From Pseudooceanicola marinus (GTDB lineage: Bacteria; Pseudomonadota; Alphaproteobacteria; Rhodobacterales; Rhodobacteraceae), in the NCBI RefSeq assembly GCF_020177265.1, contig NZ_JAIVMC010000004.1, positions 186,001-250,000 of the forward strand: a stretch of DNA of 64,000 nt. Reading direction: 5' to 3'. A program made the position numbers and the translations under genes. Below, piece by piece: positions 45,077 through 53,800 of this stretch. The stretch's first letter is position 1; each line of letters opens with the position of its first letter. Below the pieces are notes generated by a model. It was not told the origin of the DNA, made no database searches, and was given only the letters and a program-made list of their open reading frames with translations.

Positions 45077-45771
45077 GCCTCTTGTCCTTCTGTGCCTGCA
45101 TCCGTGTCGGGCCGCTGCGCCCGGGTCATGTGCCGCTTGCGTCCGAAGCCGGGGGCGCGCGTCACCTCGAACCCGGCCGCCGCCAGGGCGCGCCGCACGT
45201 GGCCCGCCGCCGTATAGGTCGCCGCCGTGCCGCCCGGGGCGGTGTGATCATGCACCGCCTGCATCAGGTCCTCGCCCCAAAGCTCGGGGTTCTTCGCAGG
45301 CGCGAAGCCGTCGAGAAACCAGGCGTCCGCCCGACCGTCCCAGGTGGGCAGGGTGTCGCGCGCGTCGCCCACGATCATCTCGAAGGTCAGATCGGGCAGG
45401 GTGAAGGCCGTCTTGCCCAGGTGCGGCGCCAGCTCCGCAGCCAGCTCCGCGATCTCCGGAAAGGCCGCCTGAGCGCGGGCCATGTCGGCGGCCTCCATCG
45501 GGTAGGCCTCGAAGGTGGTGAAATGAAGGGGGCCGCTCTGCCCTGTGTCGCGCCACAGCTTCCACACCGCCAGCAGGTTCAGCCCGGTGCCGAAGCCCAG
45601 CTCGGCCACGCGGAACCCGGCGCCGAACCGCGCGGGCAGGTCGTTGCCGGCCAGGAAGACATGGCCGGTTTCGGCCAGCCCGTTGCCGAGGCTGAAATAG
45701 GGGTCGTCGAAGCGGGTGGCGACGGGCACGTCGCCCTCTTTCCACGCCAGCGCGGGTCTCTGGCCCTGCAT
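45073..45771 (-). CDS. mnmD: MnmD-type tRNA 5-aminomethyl-2-thiouridine methyltransferase
   Basis: A 232-residue SAM methyltransferase matching the N-terminal half of E. coli MnmC: DPYFSLGNGLAETGHVFLAGN, AELGFGTGLNLLAVWK (SAM loop, about residues 58-72), FEAYPM and DAWFLDGFAPAKNPELW. It completes mnm5s2U34 in tRNA. The flavin half of MnmC has its likely counterpart in the divergent gene at 45842, 70 bases away. Followed by the EamA gene with a four-base overlap. Confidence 0.88.
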   Translation of the reverse strand: MQGQRPALAWKEGDVPVATRFDDPYFSLGNGLAETGHVFLAGNDLPARFGAGFRVAELGFGTGLNLLAVWKLWRDTGQSGPLHFTTFEAYPMEAADMARAQAAFPEIAELAAELAPHLGKTAFTLPDLTFEMIVGDARDTLPTWDGRADAWFLDGFAPAKNPELWGEDLMQAVHDHTAPGGTAATYTAAGHVRRALAAAGFEVTRAPGFGRKRHMTRAQRPDTDAGTEGQEA

Positions 45772-45841
45772 GGGGCGATCCTCTAGGAAGGGCAAATCAG
45801 CGGCAAGATGGAACGGAGGCCGGGAATTGGCAAGCGGGGGA

Positions 45842-46882
45842 ATGGCAGGCGGCAGCGTGGACGTGACCGTGCGCGGTGCGGGGATCTTCGGCCTCAGCTG
45901 CGCCTGGGCCTGCGTGCAGCGCGGCGCGCGGGTGCGCGTGGTCGATCCCTTCGGGCCCGGGGCCGGGTCCTCGGGTGGCGTGGTGGGCGCGCTGGCGCCC
46001 CATGTGCCGGAGAACTGGAACGACAAGAAGGCCTTCCAGCTCGACAGCCTGCTGATGGCCGAGGCGTTCTGGGCCGAGGTCGAGGCGACGGGCGGCGTGA
46101 CGGCGGGCTATGCACGGTCGGGCCGGTTGCAGCCCCTGGCGGATGAGGCGGCGATCGCCCTGGCGCGCGGGCGCGAGGCGACGGCGGCAGAGCTTTGGCA
46201 GGGGCGGGCCAGCTGGCAGGTTATCGCCGTGACCGGCGCCGCCTTTGAACCCGCCAGCCCCACGGGGCTTCTGGTCCACGACACGCTGACCGCCCGCATG
46301 CACCCCCGCCGCGCCTGTGCCGCCCTGGTGGCCGCCCTCACCACGCGCGGGGTCGAGGTGGTGGCCGAGGCCGCGGACGAAGGCGCGGTGATCTGGGCCA
46401 CCGGCGCCGCCGGGCTGGAGGACATGAGTCGCGAAGCGGGCCGCCAGGTGGGCGTGCCGATCAAGGGCCAGGCGGCGCTGCTGCGCTTTGATGCGGGGGC
46501 TGTGCCGCAGGTCTTCGCCGGGGGCGTCCACGTGGTGCCCCATGCGGACGGCACCGTCGCCGTGGGCTCGACCTCGGAGCGGGAGTTCGAGGGGCTCGGC
46601 ACCGATGATCAACTCGACGCAGTGATCGAGGCGGCGCGTGCGGCCGTACCGGTCCTGCGCGAGGCGGATGTGATCGACCGCTGGGCGGGGCTGCGCCCGC
46701 GCGCCCGGTCCCGCGCGCCGATGCTGGGCGCCTGGCCGGGGCGGCCGGGGCATTACATCGCCAATGGCGGCTTCAAGATTGGCTTCGGCATGGGCCCCAA
46801 TGTGGGCGCGGTGATGGCCGACCTGGTGCTGGAGGGCATCGACGCGATCCCCGAGGGATTCCGCGCCGAAGCGCTGTTCTGA
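45842..46882 (+). CDS. FAD-dependent oxidoreductase (DAO family), MnmC C-terminal-like
   Basis: A 346-residue flavoprotein. VRGAGIFGLSCAWACVQRGA (about residues 10-29) is the dinucleotide loop and SSGGVVGALAPHVPENWND the FAD/active-site region seen in MnmC C-terminal domains; GLRPRARSRAPMLG and YIANGGFKIGFGMGP close the fold. Placed divergently from the MnmD gene, it probably removes the carboxymethyl group of cmnm5U34. A glycine-oxidase role is the main alternative. Its 3' side leads into the composite repeat region. Confidence 0.8.
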   Translation: MAGGSVDVTVRGAGIFGLSCAWACVQRGARVRVVDPFGPGAGSSGGVVGALAPHVPENWNDKKAFQLDSLLMAEAFWAEVEATGGVTAGYARSGRLQPLADEAAIALARGREATAAELWQGRASWQVIAVTGAAFEPASPTGLLVHDTLTARMHPRRACAALVAALTTRGVEVVAEAADEGAVIWATGAAGLEDMSREAGRQVGVPIKGQAALLRFDAGAVPQVFAGGVHVVPHADGTVAVGSTSEREFEGLGTDDQLDAVIEAARAAVPVLREADVIDRWAGLRPRARSRAPMLGAWPGRPGHYIANGGFKIGFGMGPNVGAVMADLVLEGIDAIPEGFRAEALF

Positions 46883-46901
46883 GGAGGGTGCGCTGCCATC
46901 T

Positions 46902-46925
46902 GAGTATTTGGAACGAGGTGAAGAC
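46902..46925 (+). repeat. GAGTATTT repeat, copy e
   Basis: Core GAGTATTTGGAACGAGGTGA then AGAC, 19 bases past the stop of the FAD oxidoreductase gene. It faces copy f at 47023-47076 in inverted orientation with a long hairpin between them. Confidence 0.75.
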
Positions 46926-46950
46926 AAGGGGGCCTCCCGCACGGACGGAT

Positions 46951-47001
46951 GTGGCCGACTTTGGCCACGGGCGGGACCCGCCCCTTGCCAAAGTCGGCCA
47001 C
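46951..47001. repeat. Long hairpin between repeat copies e and f
   Basis: GTGGCCGACTTTGGC (46951-46965) pairs perfectly with GCCAAAGTCGGCCAC (46987-47001). The loop itself folds as GGGCGGG-A-CCCGCCC, giving about 22 pairs with a three-base bulge on each side. It can act as a bidirectional terminator for the convergent genes. Confidence 0.75.
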
Positions 47002-47022
47002 TCTGGGGCAAGGACTGTTCCC

Positions 47023-47076
47023 ATCTTCACCTTGTTGGAAATACTCCCGCCGGAGGCGTCGGCCCGAAAGGGCCGA
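47023..47076 (-). repeat. GAGTATTT repeat, copy f (two hairpins plus core)
   Basis: On the minus strand: hairpin TCGGCCC-TTTC-GGGCCGA (47076-47059), small hairpin GCC-TCC-GGC (47057-47049), then GGGAGTATTTCCAACAAGG and TGAAG to 47023. Copy g at 63701 has the same layout with different arms. Confidence 0.8.
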
Positions 47077-47084
47077 AACCCAGC

Positions 47085-47486
47085 TCAGCCGCCCTGACGG
47101 ACGCGGAAGACGCCGGTGCCGGTGGCCGCCAGCGTCCCCAACTCGTCGCTGATCTTCGCCTCGGCGAAGAAGGTCTTCGAGCCGCCCCCCGTTCGGAACC
47201 CTTCTGCAATCAGCGTCTTGCCCTTCATCTGGCCGAGGAAGTTCACGCTGAGGTTCAGCGTCATCGCCAGCCGCTTCTCCTCGGGATCGCCGGTGTAGCA
47301 GCCGGCGAAGCCCATGGCGGTGTCGCACATCATCGAATGCACGCCGCCATGCAGGATGCCGTAGCGGTTCATCAGGAAGTCTTCCATCGGCAGTTCGAAA
47401 CGGGCGTAATCCTCGCGCCAGTCGGTGATGTAGAAGCCGAGGTGGCGTTGCAGGGCGTAGGGGTCTTCGACCAGGTTCGGGTCCAT
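47085..47486 (-). CDS. PaaI-type hotdog thioesterase
   Basis: A 133-residue hotdog-fold protein; GILHGGVHSMMCDTAMGFAG is the PaaI/YigI active-site segment, with an Asp in place for catalysis. Such enzymes hydrolyse stalled acyl-CoA esters and free CoA. It is the last gene of the nine-gene leftward operon, eight bases after the phosphotransferase gene, and fits a rescue role for dead-end CoA thioesters. Confidence 0.85.
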   Translation of the reverse strand: MDPNLVEDPYALQRHLGFYITDWREDYARFELPMEDFLMNRYGILHGGVHSMMCDTAMGFAGCYTGDPEEKRLAMTLNLSVNFLGQMKGKTLIAEGFRTGGGSKTFFAEAKISDELGTLAATGTGVFRVRQGG

Positions 47487-47494
47487 GGTACCTC

Positions 47495-48520
47495 TCAGAC
47501 GGTTTTCGCGGCCTCCAGGCCGGCGGCGGCGAACCGGGGCACCAGCGCGCCCATCTGGCGGCCGCGTTCCGGGTTCGACGCGTTGCCGTCCAGCGCGCGC
47601 TTGTAGACACCCTGGATGATGCCAGCCATGCGGAAGAAGGTGAAGGCCAGGTAGAAACCGAACCCCTCGATCCCGGGCAGCCCGGCGCGGGCGCAGTAGT
47701 CGGTCAGGAATTCCTCATCCTCCATCAGCCCCGCCGCGCGGCGGTCGACACCGGCCAGTCCGCGCCCGTCCGGCCCCTGCGGCATGGACCATTGCATGAT
47801 GACCGCGGCCACATCCGCATAGGGGTGGCCGGTCGTGGACAGCTCCCAGTCCAGCACGGCGGCGATGCGGGGGCTGCCTTGTTCGAACAGCATGTTGTCG
47901 ATCCGGTAGTCCCCATGCACAAGGGTACGCATGCCGTCGTCGGGCGGGATGTTGGCGTCGAGCCAGGCGATCAGCGCGTCCATGTCGGGCCGTGCCTCGG
48001 TCTCGGCGGCGCGGTACTGCTTCGTCCAGCGGTCGATCTGGCGGCGGTAGTAGTTGCCCGCAGGGCCATAGTCGTCGAGGCCCGTGGCCTGCAGATCCAC
48101 CCCGTGGATCGCGGCCAACACGCGCGACATCTCGGCCTGCACGGGGCGGCGGTCCTCTCGGGCCAGCTCCGGCAGGTCGGGCAGGTTGAAATGCCGCCCC
48201 TGGACCTCGTCCATCACGTAGAAGGCCGAGCCGATGACGCTGTCGTCTTCACAAAGCAGATGCATCTTCGCCACCGGCACATCCGTGTCAGCCAGGGCCT
48301 TTTGCACGCGGAACTCGCGGTCCACCGCATGGGCGGACTTCAACAGCACGCCCGGTGGCTTGCGACGCAGCACGTAGTTTTTCGTCGGGGTGGTCAGGCG
48401 GAAGGTGGGGTTCGACTGGCCCACGGCGAACTTCTCCGCCTCCAGCGGGCCTTTGAAGCCGGGCAGCCTGTCTTTCAGCCAGCGTTCGACGGCGGCAAGG
48501 TCGAGGGTCTGGGTCGTCAT
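47495..48520 (-). CDS. Phosphotransferase family protein, ACAD10/ACAD11 kinase-domain type
   Basis: A 341-residue APH-fold kinase. GQSNPTFRL, YVLRRKPPGVLLKSAHAVDRE (spanning about residues 49-69, ATP Lys), LVHGDYRIDNMLF (catalytic Asp) and AVLDWELSTTGHPYAD (Mg-binding Asp) closely match the N-terminal kinase domain of ACAD10/ACAD11, which phosphorylates 4-hydroxyacyl-CoA, and LvaA of levulinate catabolism. It is a stand-alone domain inside a beta-oxidation operon, beside a histidine phosphatase gene. Substrate is inferred, not shown. Confidence 0.85.
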   Translation of the reverse strand: MTTQTLDLAAVERWLKDRLPGFKGPLEAEKFAVGQSNPTFRLTTPTKNYVLRRKPPGVLLKSAHAVDREFRVQKALADTDVPVAKMHLLCEDDSVIGSAFYVMDEVQGRHFNLPDLPELAREDRRPVQAEMSRVLAAIHGVDLQATGLDDYGPAGNYYRRQIDRWTKQYRAAETEARPDMDALIAWLDANIPPDDGMRTLVHGDYRIDNMLFEQGSPRIAAVLDWELSTTGHPYADVAAVIMQWSMPQGPDGRGLAGVDRRAAGLMEDEEFLTDYCARAGLPGIEGFGFYLAFTFFRMAGIIQGVYKRALDGNASNPERGRQMGALVPRFAAAGLEAAKTV

Positions 48521-48529
48521 CGGGGCCTC

Positions 48530-49192
48530 CTAGGAATAGGTCAGCAGCGGGTCAGCGGGGCTGGCGAGGAAGGGCGTCTCGTTGAAGCCGTTCAGGAAAT
48601 GGCGGCGCGGGGAGAAGACGAAGCGGGCCACGGCACAGTTGCGGGTCTGCAATTGCAGCTCGATCTGGGCCTGGCCGGGGGCGCCGAGGGTGGCGGCGAT
48701 CATCTGGCTGATGGCCCCGCCGGAGGAGACGGCAAAGACCGTCTCGGCGCCGTCGCGCATCAGGTGGGCGCGGGCGGCTTCGACCCGGGCGGCGAAATCG
48801 GCCCAGGGTTCGGGCGGGTTTTCCACCTCGTCCCGCTGCCACATCAGAACGGTGTCACGCAGGGTACGGAAATGGCTGCGGCGGTCGTCGTGCATATGTT
48901 CGGGCGCGCCGCCCCTGGCGAAGCGCGCATCGAGCAGGGCCTTGAAGTCAAACTCCGACAGGCCGGGGTGCACCTCGGGCTCCGGCGCGGCCTCGACCCC
49001 CTCCAGCACGCCCGAAAGCGTGTCGCGCTGGCGCTTCAGCCCGCCATGGGCGGCCCTGTCGGGCCGGATGCCCTGGGCGGCGAACCAGCGGCCCAGGGCG
49101 CGGGACTGGGCATGGCCCACCTCCGACAGCACGTCGTAATCCGCCGCGCCGAAGGAGGCCTGGCCATGCCGGATCAGGTAGAGCGTGCCCAT
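48530..49192 (-). CDS. Histidine phosphatase family protein
   Basis: A 220-residue member of the phosphoglycerate mutase-like superfamily. The catalytic motif is LIRHGQASFG near the N-terminus; the second His expected late in the fold appears in this copy as VSSGGAISQM, with Ser-Gly in place of the usual SHGG, so activity is uncertain. Its start overlaps the stop of the thiolase gene by one base and the kinase gene follows by nine bases, so kinase and phosphatase are co-expressed. Confidence 0.82.
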   Translation of the reverse strand: MGTLYLIRHGQASFGAADYDVLSEVGHAQSRALGRWFAAQGIRPDRAAHGGLKRQRDTLSGVLEGVEAAPEPEVHPGLSEFDFKALLDARFARGGAPEHMHDDRRSHFRTLRDTVLMWQRDEVENPPEPWADFAARVEAARAHLMRDGAETVFAVSSGGAISQMIAATLGAPGQAQIELQLQTRNCAVARFVFSPRRHFLNGFNETPFLASPADPLLTYS

Positions 49193-50394
49193 CACAGAAC
49201 TTCGAAGAGGCCAGCCGCGCCCATGCCGCCACCCACGCACATGGTGCAGACCACGTAGCGGGCGCCGCGGCGCTTGCCCTCGATCAGGGCGTGGCCGACC
49301 ATGCGGGCGCCGGACATGCCGTAGGGGTGACCCACGGAAATGGCGCCGCCGTTGACGTTCAGGATCTCGTCCGGGATGCCCAGAACGCGCGCCGAATGCA
49401 GCACCTGGCAGGCGAAGGCCTCGTTCAGCTCCCACAGCCCGATGTCGTCCATGGTCAGCCCGTGGGCTGCCAGCAGTTTCGGCACCGCATGGATCGGGCC
49501 GATGCCCATCTCCTCGGGATCGAGACCGGCGGCCATGACGCCGATGTAGCGGCCCAGCGGTTGCAGCCCGCGCTTCTCGGCCTCCTTCGCCTCCATCAGC
49601 ACCGAAGCAGAGGCGCCATCGGACAGCTGCGAGGCATTGCCGGCGGTGATGAACTTGCCCTCTTTCACCTTCTGCCCATCCTTGAAGACCGGCGAGAGCG
49701 ATTGCAGCCCCTCCAGCGTGGTCGAGGGTCGGTTGCCCTCGTCCTTGGCCAGGGTCACCTCGTGGAAGGAGACCTCTTTCGTCTCCTTGTCCATGACGCC
49801 CATGGTGGTGGTCAGGGGCACGATTTCATCGTCGAACTTGCCCGCCTCTTGGGCGGCGGCGGTGCGTTGCTGGGACCGCAGGGAATAGGCGTCCTGGTCT
49901 TCGCGGGTGACGCCGTAGCGGTCGGCCACGATCTCGGCGGTTTCCAGCATGGTCATGTAGATGTCGGGGCGGTGTTCCATGATCCAGGGATCGCGGGCGC
50001 GGTCGGTGCGCATGTTCTGGTTCTGCACCAGAGAGATCGATTCGACCCCGCCCCCGATGGCCACCTGCATCCCGTCGGTGATGATCTGCTTGGCCGCCGT
50101 GGCGATGGCCATCATGCCCGATGCGCACTGCCGGTCCATGGAAAAGCCCGCGACCGAGGTCGGCAGACCCGCCCGGATCACCGCCTGGCGGCCGATGTTG
50201 CCCCCCGTGGAGCCTTGCTGGATGGCGCAGCCGACGACGCAGTCCTGCACCTCGGGGCCTTCCAGACCGGCGCGGTCCACAGCGTGGCGGACGGCATGGC
50301 CGATCAGCTCCTGCGCCTGGGTGTTGTTGAAGGCACCGCGAAAGGCCTTGCCGATCGGGGTGCGGGCGGTCGAGACGATGACGGCGTCACGCAT
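49192..50394 (-). CDS. Acetyl-CoA acetyltransferase/3-ketoacyl-CoA thiolase
   Basis: A 400-residue thiolase that performs the last beta-oxidation step. The acyl-accepting Cys is in [12 protein letters not shown], the His in [20 protein letters not shown], and the second Cys in [13 protein letters not shown]. Length is normal. The ATG at 50394 has GGAGG upstream. FadA-type rather than biosynthetic PhaA by the operon context. It is the only thiolase gene in the window. Confidence 0.93.
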   Translation of the reverse strand: MRDAVIVSTARTPIGKAFRGAFNNTQAQELIGHAVRHAVDRAGLEGPEVQDCVVGCAIQQGSTGGNIGRQAVIRAGLPTSVAGFSMDRQCASGMMAIATAAKQIITDGMQVAIGGGVESISLVQNQNMRTDRARDPWIMEHRPDIYMTMLETAEIVADRYGVTREDQDAYSLRSQQRTAAAQEAGKFDDEIVPLTTTMGVMDKETKEVSFHEVTLAKDEGNRPSTTLEGLQSLSPVFKDGQKVKEGKFITAGNASQLSDGASASVLMEAKEAEKRGLQPLGRYIGVMAAGLDPEEMGIGPIHAVPKLLAAHGLTMDDIGLWELNEAFACQVLHSARVLGIPDEILNVNGGAISVGHPYGMSGARMVGHALIEGKRRGARYVVCTMCVGGGMGAAGLFEVL

Positions 50395-50463
50395 GGTTGG
50401 GTCTCCTCCCTGAGACGGTTTTGGGGTGGGCACGGCCCCTGGGCCGCGCCTGTCGTTCGTGGG

Positions 50464-51387
50464 TTAGTCGGGTAGGTCGATGCCGCGCAGCTTGGCCGCC
50501 ATGGCGGCATATTTGCGCGTCTGGGCGAAGGCGCCCGGCATGACCTCCTGGCCTTCTTCCGCGCGGATCTCCTCCATCCGGGCGGCGATCGTGTCGGGGT
50601 CCAGCTCGTCGTCGGCAAAGGCCGCGCCGGGGGTCTCATAGATGCGGGTTTCGGTGAAACAGCCGCCGCCCGCGCCCAGGATCATCCGGCTGGGGGCGTC
50701 CTCGTGCAGCAGGGTCAGAAGGCCCGGGGTGATGGTCTCGGGGCGCAGCAGGTCCAGCACCTGCTGCGGCAGCAGGCCTTCGGTCATCCGGGTGGCCGCC
50801 GTGGGGGCCAGCAGGTTGGCGCGGATGTTGTACTTGGCCCCTTCTTGGGTCAGCACGTTCATCAGCCCGACCAGCGCCGCCTTGGCCGCGCCATAGTTCG
50901 ACTGGCCGAAGTTCCCGTAAAGCCCCGAGGCAGAGGTGGTATAGACGATGCGCCCGTAATTCTGTTCGCGGAAGTGGTCCCACAGCGCCTTGGTCGGCAC
51001 CACGGATCCCATCAGGTGAACATCGACCACCTTGGCGAAGTCGTCCAGCTCCATCTTGGTGAAGGTCTTGTCGCGCAGGATGCCCGCGTTGCAGACGAGG
51101 ATGTTGACCTTGCCCCACTGGGCCACGGCCTGATCCACCATGTCCTGCACCTGGGCGGCATCGGTCACGTTGGCGCCATGGGCCATGGCCTCGCCCCCGG
51201 CTGCGCGGATCTCTTCGACCACGGCCTCCGCCTCGGCCGAGCTTTGGCCGGTGCCGTCGGTGGCCACGCCCAGATCGTTCACCACAACCTTGGCGCCGCG
51301 TGCGGCGAGGCCCAGGGCGTGGCTGCGGCCCAGGCCCACGCCTGCACCGGTGACGATGGCCACGCGGCCCGCAAAGGAAATGCTCAT
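50464..51387 (-). CDS. SDR dehydrogenase, (R)-3-hydroxyacyl-CoA dehydrogenase (HSD17B4/MFE-2) type
   Basis: A 307-residue SDR with TGAGVGLGRSHALGLAARGA, NDLGVATDG, NAGILRDKTFTKM and active-site YGAAK. This opening and the RDKTF motif are those of the dehydrogenase unit of peroxisomal multifunctional enzyme 2, which oxidises (R)-3-hydroxyacyl-CoA. A C-terminal extension of about 50 residues follows the usual SDR core. It overlaps the MaoC gene (ATGA), consistent with consecutive reaction steps. Confidence 0.87.
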   Translation of the reverse strand: MSISFAGRVAIVTGAGVGLGRSHALGLAARGAKVVVNDLGVATDGTGQSSAEAEAVVEEIRAAGGEAMAHGANVTDAAQVQDMVDQAVAQWGKVNILVCNAGILRDKTFTKMELDDFAKVVDVHLMGSVVPTKALWDHFREQNYGRIVYTTSASGLYGNFGQSNYGAAKAALVGLMNVLTQEGAKYNIRANLLAPTAATRMTEGLLPQQVLDLLRPETITPGLLTLLHEDAPSRMILGAGGGCFTETRIYETPGAAFADDELDPDTIAARMEEIRAEEGQEVMPGAFAQTRKYAAMAAKLRGIDLPD

Positions 51388-51848
51388 GAAGTTTCTCCGA
51401 AATATCTCCGCCCCAGCCATTCGGCGACCAGCGCGGGTTTGTCCTGTCCCTCGATCTCGACCGTGACCTCGGTGGTGGTCTGGATCTCGCCCGGGCGGAT
51501 CTGGTGGACCTTTTGCAGCAGGAACCGTCCGCGGATGCGCGCGCCCGAGGGGACGGGCGAGATGAACCGGACGCGGTTCATGCCGTAGTTCACCGCCATC
51601 CTGGTGCCGGTGATATTGGGCATCTGGTAGGTCATGGCCGAGAGCAACGAGAGCGTCAGGAAGCCATGGGCGATGGTGCCGCCAAAGGTGCTGTCTGCGG
51701 CGCGGGCCGGGTCGGTGTGGATATACTGGTGATCCTCGGTGCAGTCGGCAAAGGCGTCGATCCGGGCCTGGGTGACCTCGATCCAGTCCGACAGGCCCAG
51801 CTCCTGCCCCGTCAGGGCGGTGTATTCTTCCAGTGAAAGCTCGGTCAT
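51384..51848 (-). CDS. MaoC family (R)-specific enoyl-CoA hydratase
   Basis: A 154-residue hotdog hydratase. The hydratase-2 motif with catalytic Asp and His is FADCTEDHQYIHTDPARA, followed by FGGTIAHGFLTLSL. It hydrates trans-2-enoyl-CoA to the (R)-3-hydroxy isomer. It overlaps both neighbours by ATGA, placing it between two SDR genes in a translationally coupled run. Confidence 0.9.
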   Translation of the reverse strand: MTELSLEEYTALTGQELGLSDWIEVTQARIDAFADCTEDHQYIHTDPARAADSTFGGTIAHGFLTLSLLSAMTYQMPNITGTRMAVNYGMNRVRFISPVPSGARIRGRFLLQKVHQIRPGEIQTTTEVTVEIEGQDKPALVAEWLGRRYFGETS

Positions 51849-52669
51849 GCGTCCTCCAGGAAGGCGGCCTGGGCTGTGGCGACCTGCATCCCGCCCGACA
51901 GCGGGATCACCGCGCCCGAGACATAGCTGCCGCCGCGCCCGCACAGGAATTGCAGCACGCCCGCCACGTCTTCCTCGCGGCCCACACGGCCGGCGGGGAC
52001 GGTGGCGGCAGTCTTGCGGCGCCCTTCCTCGTGACCGATGGCGAAGGCCATCATCTTGGACATGAAGGGGCCGGGCGCGATGGCGTTGACGGTGATGCCG
52101 CGCGGCGTCAGCTCATTCGCCAGGATGCGGGTCATATGGTGCACCGCTGCCTTCGATGTGGCGTAGGAATAGGCGCCCTGACCTTTCGGGATCTCGCCCA
52201 TGACGGAACCCACGTTGACCACGCGGGCCGGGTCATCGGGCGTTGCTGCGGCCTCCAGCAGGGGCAACAGGGCCTGGGTCAGCTGGAACATGCCGGTGAC
52301 GTTCAGATCCAGCACCTTGCCCCAGGCATCATGGGGAAACTCGCCCAGGGGCGCGCCCCAGGTGCGGCCCGCGTTGTTCATCAGGATATGCAGCTGGCCG
52401 GTGCGCGCGGCCACGGCCTCGGCAAGCGCCGCGATGCCCGCCTCGCTGCCGACGTCGCCGGCGAAACCCTCGGCGCTGCCCGGCAGGTCCAGCGCGTTCA
52501 GCTCCTCTGCGACGGCCTCGCAGGCCTCGCCCTTGCGGGACGCGATCAGCACCCGGGCGCCCGCGGCCACCAGCCCCTCGGCGGCCATGCGGCCGATGCC
52601 CGTGGCGCCGCCGGTGACCAGCGCCACCTTGCCGGTCAGATCGTTCAGATCGGATGGTTTCAAGCTCAT
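51845..52669 (-). CDS. SDR family oxidoreductase (second SDR of the operon)
   Basis: A 274-residue SDR with TGGATGIGRMAAEGLVAAGA, NNAGRTWGA and the catalytic YSYATSK. It resembles RhlG/FabG-like gluconate-5-dehydrogenase-type SDRs and lacks the C-terminal extension of the other SDR in the operon. Its role may be oxidation of a ring or side-chain hydroxyl of the substrate. It overlaps the adjacent acyl-CoA dehydrogenase (TGATG) and MaoC (ATGA) genes. Confidence 0.85.
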   Translation of the reverse strand: MSLKPSDLNDLTGKVALVTGGATGIGRMAAEGLVAAGARVLIASRKGEACEAVAEELNALDLPGSAEGFAGDVGSEAGIAALAEAVAARTGQLHILMNNAGRTWGAPLGEFPHDAWGKVLDLNVTGMFQLTQALLPLLEAAATPDDPARVVNVGSVMGEIPKGQGAYSYATSKAAVHHMTRILANELTPRGITVNAIAPGPFMSKMMAFAIGHEEGRRKTAATVPAGRVGREEDVAGVLQFLCGRGGSYVSGAVIPLSGGMQVATAQAAFLEDA

Positions 52670-53790
52670 CAGAACCCCCTTGCGGCAGCGACGCGGGCGG
52701 CGTGATAGCCGTAGTCGCCCAGCCATTCGGCGCCCACCCGGGCGCGTTTCATGTAGAACCCCATGTCGAACTCGTCCGTCATGCCGATGCCACCATGCAT
52801 CTGCACGCCTTCGCTGACCGCCAGTTTCGCGGTCCGCGTGGCCCGCGCCTTGGCGACCGAGACGGCCAGATCGGCCTCCTCCGGCGTCTCGTCCAGCACC
52901 CGGCCCGCGTTGGCGACGGCGGAGGCGGTCACCTCGATCTCGCACCACAGATGCGCGGCGCGGTGTTGTAGCGCCTGGAACGACCCGATGGTGCGGCCGA
53001 ACTGGCGGCGTTCGCGCAGGTAGGCTGCTGTCATCCAGAAAGCGCCCGAGGTCAGACCCAGAAGCTCGGCCGAAAGTCCCGCCTGACCGGCCCGCAGGGC
53101 AGGGGCCAGCACGGCCATGGCGTTGTCGGCCTCGCCCAGCACGTCCTCGCCTGTGGCCTCGACCCCGTCGAAGTCGAGATTGGCATGGTCGCGGCTGTCC
53201 ACGGTGGCGCGGGCGGTCCGGGTGATTCCGGCGCTATTGGCGTCGAGGTCAAAGAGGGTCAGGCCCTCTGCCTCGCCCGGGGCGCCTGCGGTGCGGGCCA
53301 GCACCAGCACCCGGTCGGCGCTGCCGCCATCGGCGACGAAGCACTTGCGCCCCGTCAGGCGATAGCCGTTCCCGGCGCGGGTGGCCTGAAGGCCCGCCCG
53401 CTCGGGCGCGAATTTCGAGGTCTCGTCGAGGGCCAGCGCATAGGTCGCGCCTTCGGCGATACCCGCCAGCCGCGCGCTGCCCGCCGCGCGCAGGGCGGTG
53501 GCGGCGATGACGGCGGAGGACAGGAAGGGCGAGGCGGCCAGCACCTCTCCCATCTCCTCGGCCAGGATCCCGGCGGCGCGGTGGCCCATGTCGGACCCGC
53601 CCGCCTCTTCGGGCAGCAGCACACCGGCCCAGCCCATCTTTACCATCTCGGACCAGAGGGCGGGATCATAGGGGCGGCCCCCGTCGCGGTTGGCGCGCAG
53701 GGCGCTGACCGGGCTGGCCTCTGCCAGAAAGGCCCGGGCGCTGTCGCGCAGCATCACTTCGTCCCCGGAGGGCACAAGAGAAGCGGTCAT
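52669..53790 (-). CDS. Acyl-CoA dehydrogenase, smaller partner
   Basis: A 373-residue homologue. The C-terminal helices are conserved (YLRERRQFGRTIGSFQALQH, then VQMHGGIGMTDEFDMGFYM); the FAD loop in the middle domain is degenerate. Same size class and order-of-partners as the pair at 29500-31748. It follows the larger partner by ten bases. Confidence 0.87.
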   Translation of the reverse strand: MTASLVPSGDEVMLRDSARAFLAEASPVSALRANRDGGRPYDPALWSEMVKMGWAGVLLPEEAGGSDMGHRAAGILAEEMGEVLAASPFLSSAVIAATALRAAGSARLAGIAEGATYALALDETSKFAPERAGLQATRAGNGYRLTGRKCFVADGGSADRVLVLARTAGAPGEAEGLTLFDLDANSAGITRTARATVDSRDHANLDFDGVEATGEDVLGEADNAMAVLAPALRAGQAGLSAELLGLTSGAFWMTAAYLRERRQFGRTIGSFQALQHRAAHLWCEIEVTASAVANAGRVLDETPEEADLAVSVAKARATRTAKLAVSEGVQMHGGIGMTDEFDMGFYMKRARVGAEWLGDYGYHAARVAAARGF

Positions 53791-53800
53791 CTTGGATCTC

